Of a stretch of 64,000 nt of DNA, positions 63,450 to 64,000 are shown in pieces. How positions within the stretch are numbered: the first letter of the stretch is position 1; each line of letters opens with the position of its first letter. The stretch spans positions 1 through 64,000 of the forward strand of contig JACRPF010000002.1 of the NCBI GenBank assembly GCA_016214035.1, written 5' to 3'. Position numbers and translations under genes: made by a program. The DNA comes from Spirochaetota bacterium. GTDB taxonomy: Bacteria > Spirochaetota > Brachyspiria > Brachyspirales > JACRPF01. Below the pieces are notes generated by a model. The model ran no database searches. It worked only from the letters and a program-made list of their open reading frames with translations, and was not told the DNA's origin.

Positions 63450-64000
63450 TCATCGATTTGAAGTTTTATCGGAAGTCGTTGTCGTATTCGTTTCATCGAA
63501 TGTAAGTTTCATGGAAGCGCCTACCGTGAAAAAAAATTCCCGGTCAAGATAATTGATCGTGCCTGCGGGAAGCGTGGACGTAAGCGTACCGGCGTTATGC
63601 GCCACAGGCGTGCCGTCGGTGTAATACTGCAGATGCATACCGGCGGTACCGGTGAAATAATACGGCGGGAAGACTTTTATCATGATGCCGGCGGCGATGA
63701 TGGTCCCGAGCCCGTGCAGCGTGGTGGACGGGTAGGGCTTCGCCGCCGTGATATTGGTCGTGCATTTTATCTGCGCATAGGTGGCCGCAATGCCGATGAA
63801 CGGTTCAACCCACCAGCCGGAAAAGTCGTGCAGATTCACGCCGAGCGCAGCGCTGAATCCGTTGTCCTTAATCTGGTGATAGAATCCGCCATTTGAGGAG
63901 TTCGGTACGGGTGCGGTGAAGTTCCTGTTCTCATATGATGAGATATAGGTCAGTTCAAGATATCCGGTGAGGAACTGCATATAGGGTATCGTCGACTCAC
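63450..64000 (-). CDS. outer membrane beta-barrel protein, 5' end beyond the window
   Basis: At least 176 residues. The frame stays open through the window edge at 64000, so an ATG at 63980 is probably internal and the signal peptide lies outside. Alternating hydrophobic and aromatic strands (FLTGYLELTYISSYE, GFSAALGVNLHDFSGWWVEPFIGIAATYAQI, YYFTGTAGMHLQYYTDG, DREFFFTVGASMKLTF) mark an outer membrane barrel of the OmpA/OmpW size class. The C-terminal tail (DETNTTTTSDKTSNR) is hydrophilic and does not end in an aromatic residue. Cotranscription with the transglycosylase is likely. Confidence 0.75.
   Translation of the reverse strand, partial: ESTIPYMQFLTGYLELTYISSYENRNFTAPVPNSSNGGFYHQIKDNGFSAALGVNLHDFSGWWVEPFIGIAATYAQIKCTTNITAAKPYPSTTLHGLGTIIAAGIMIKVFPPYYFTGTAGMHLQYYTDGTPVAHNAGTLTSTLPAGTINYLDREFFFTVGASMKLTFDETNTTTTSDKTSNR

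Overview
The window looks like chromosomal DNA of an uncultured, roughly mid-GC, diderm bacterium, most likely a member of the Spirochaetota. The strongest pointer is a spiro-SPASM type protein (54442-55947), a family I know only from spirochaetes. Supporting pointers are a UPF0164/PorV-like outer membrane protein, an LptE-like lipoprotein beside holA, and many exported proteins unlike known families. I cannot name a genus. I see no rRNA, tRNA, CRISPR array, transposase or phage gene. Gene density is high, and many neighbours overlap by 1-11 bases.

Layout. 48-8342 (minus): a run of envelope genes ending in a 1245-residue sensor that joins a 7TM region, three PAS, GAF, a PP2C phosphatase, an RsbW-like ATPase and a STAS-like tail. 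8428-10920 (plus): thyX, a DUF1385 membrane protein and an exported caspase-fold-like protein. 11003-16102 (plus): a complete TolC / MacB-type export system. 16316-23034 (minus): an MsbA-like exporter with an Arg-Asp repeat, a transglutaminase-like TPR protein, a response-regulator diguanylate cyclase, a URO-D-like protein and purA. 23257-27459 (plus): three exported proteins, including a beta-propeller and a FecR-domain protein. 27536-28579: ispG.

28725-41164 is a polysaccharide-utilisation region. A lyase-like toroid protein with carbohydrate-binding modules faces a four-gene minus-strand operon: a GntR-LacI hybrid regulator, a right-handed beta-helix protein and two large GH42-like glycosidases. 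The operon has a near-perfect promoter with a palindrome at its start point.

41165-41728 is a very AT-rich divergent control region. 41729-52375 (plus) encodes what looks like a cell-surface system: a 2201-residue repeat protein whose signal peptide is best explained by a -1 shift on an A7 run, a DUF11 protein with expression-optimised codons, a protein with a FlgD/T9SS-like C-terminal domain, and a PorV-like barrel. 52388-54293 (minus) holds a MinD-like ATPase with a membrane-anchored partner. 54442-56387 (plus) holds the spiro-SPASM gene and a small membrane protein. 56429-59669 (minus) is ackA, a small membrane protein and aspS. 60033-64000 (minus) is holA, lptE-like, bioD, an MltC-like transglycosylase and an outer membrane protein cut by the window edge.

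Two themes recur outside the genes. At least four good promoters place the -10 box only 6-10 bases from the start codon, suggesting leaderless mRNAs. Two intergenic regions (16163-16290 and 59798-59959) hold inverted-repeat-bounded, hairpin-rich elements that resemble small non-autonomous mobile elements.
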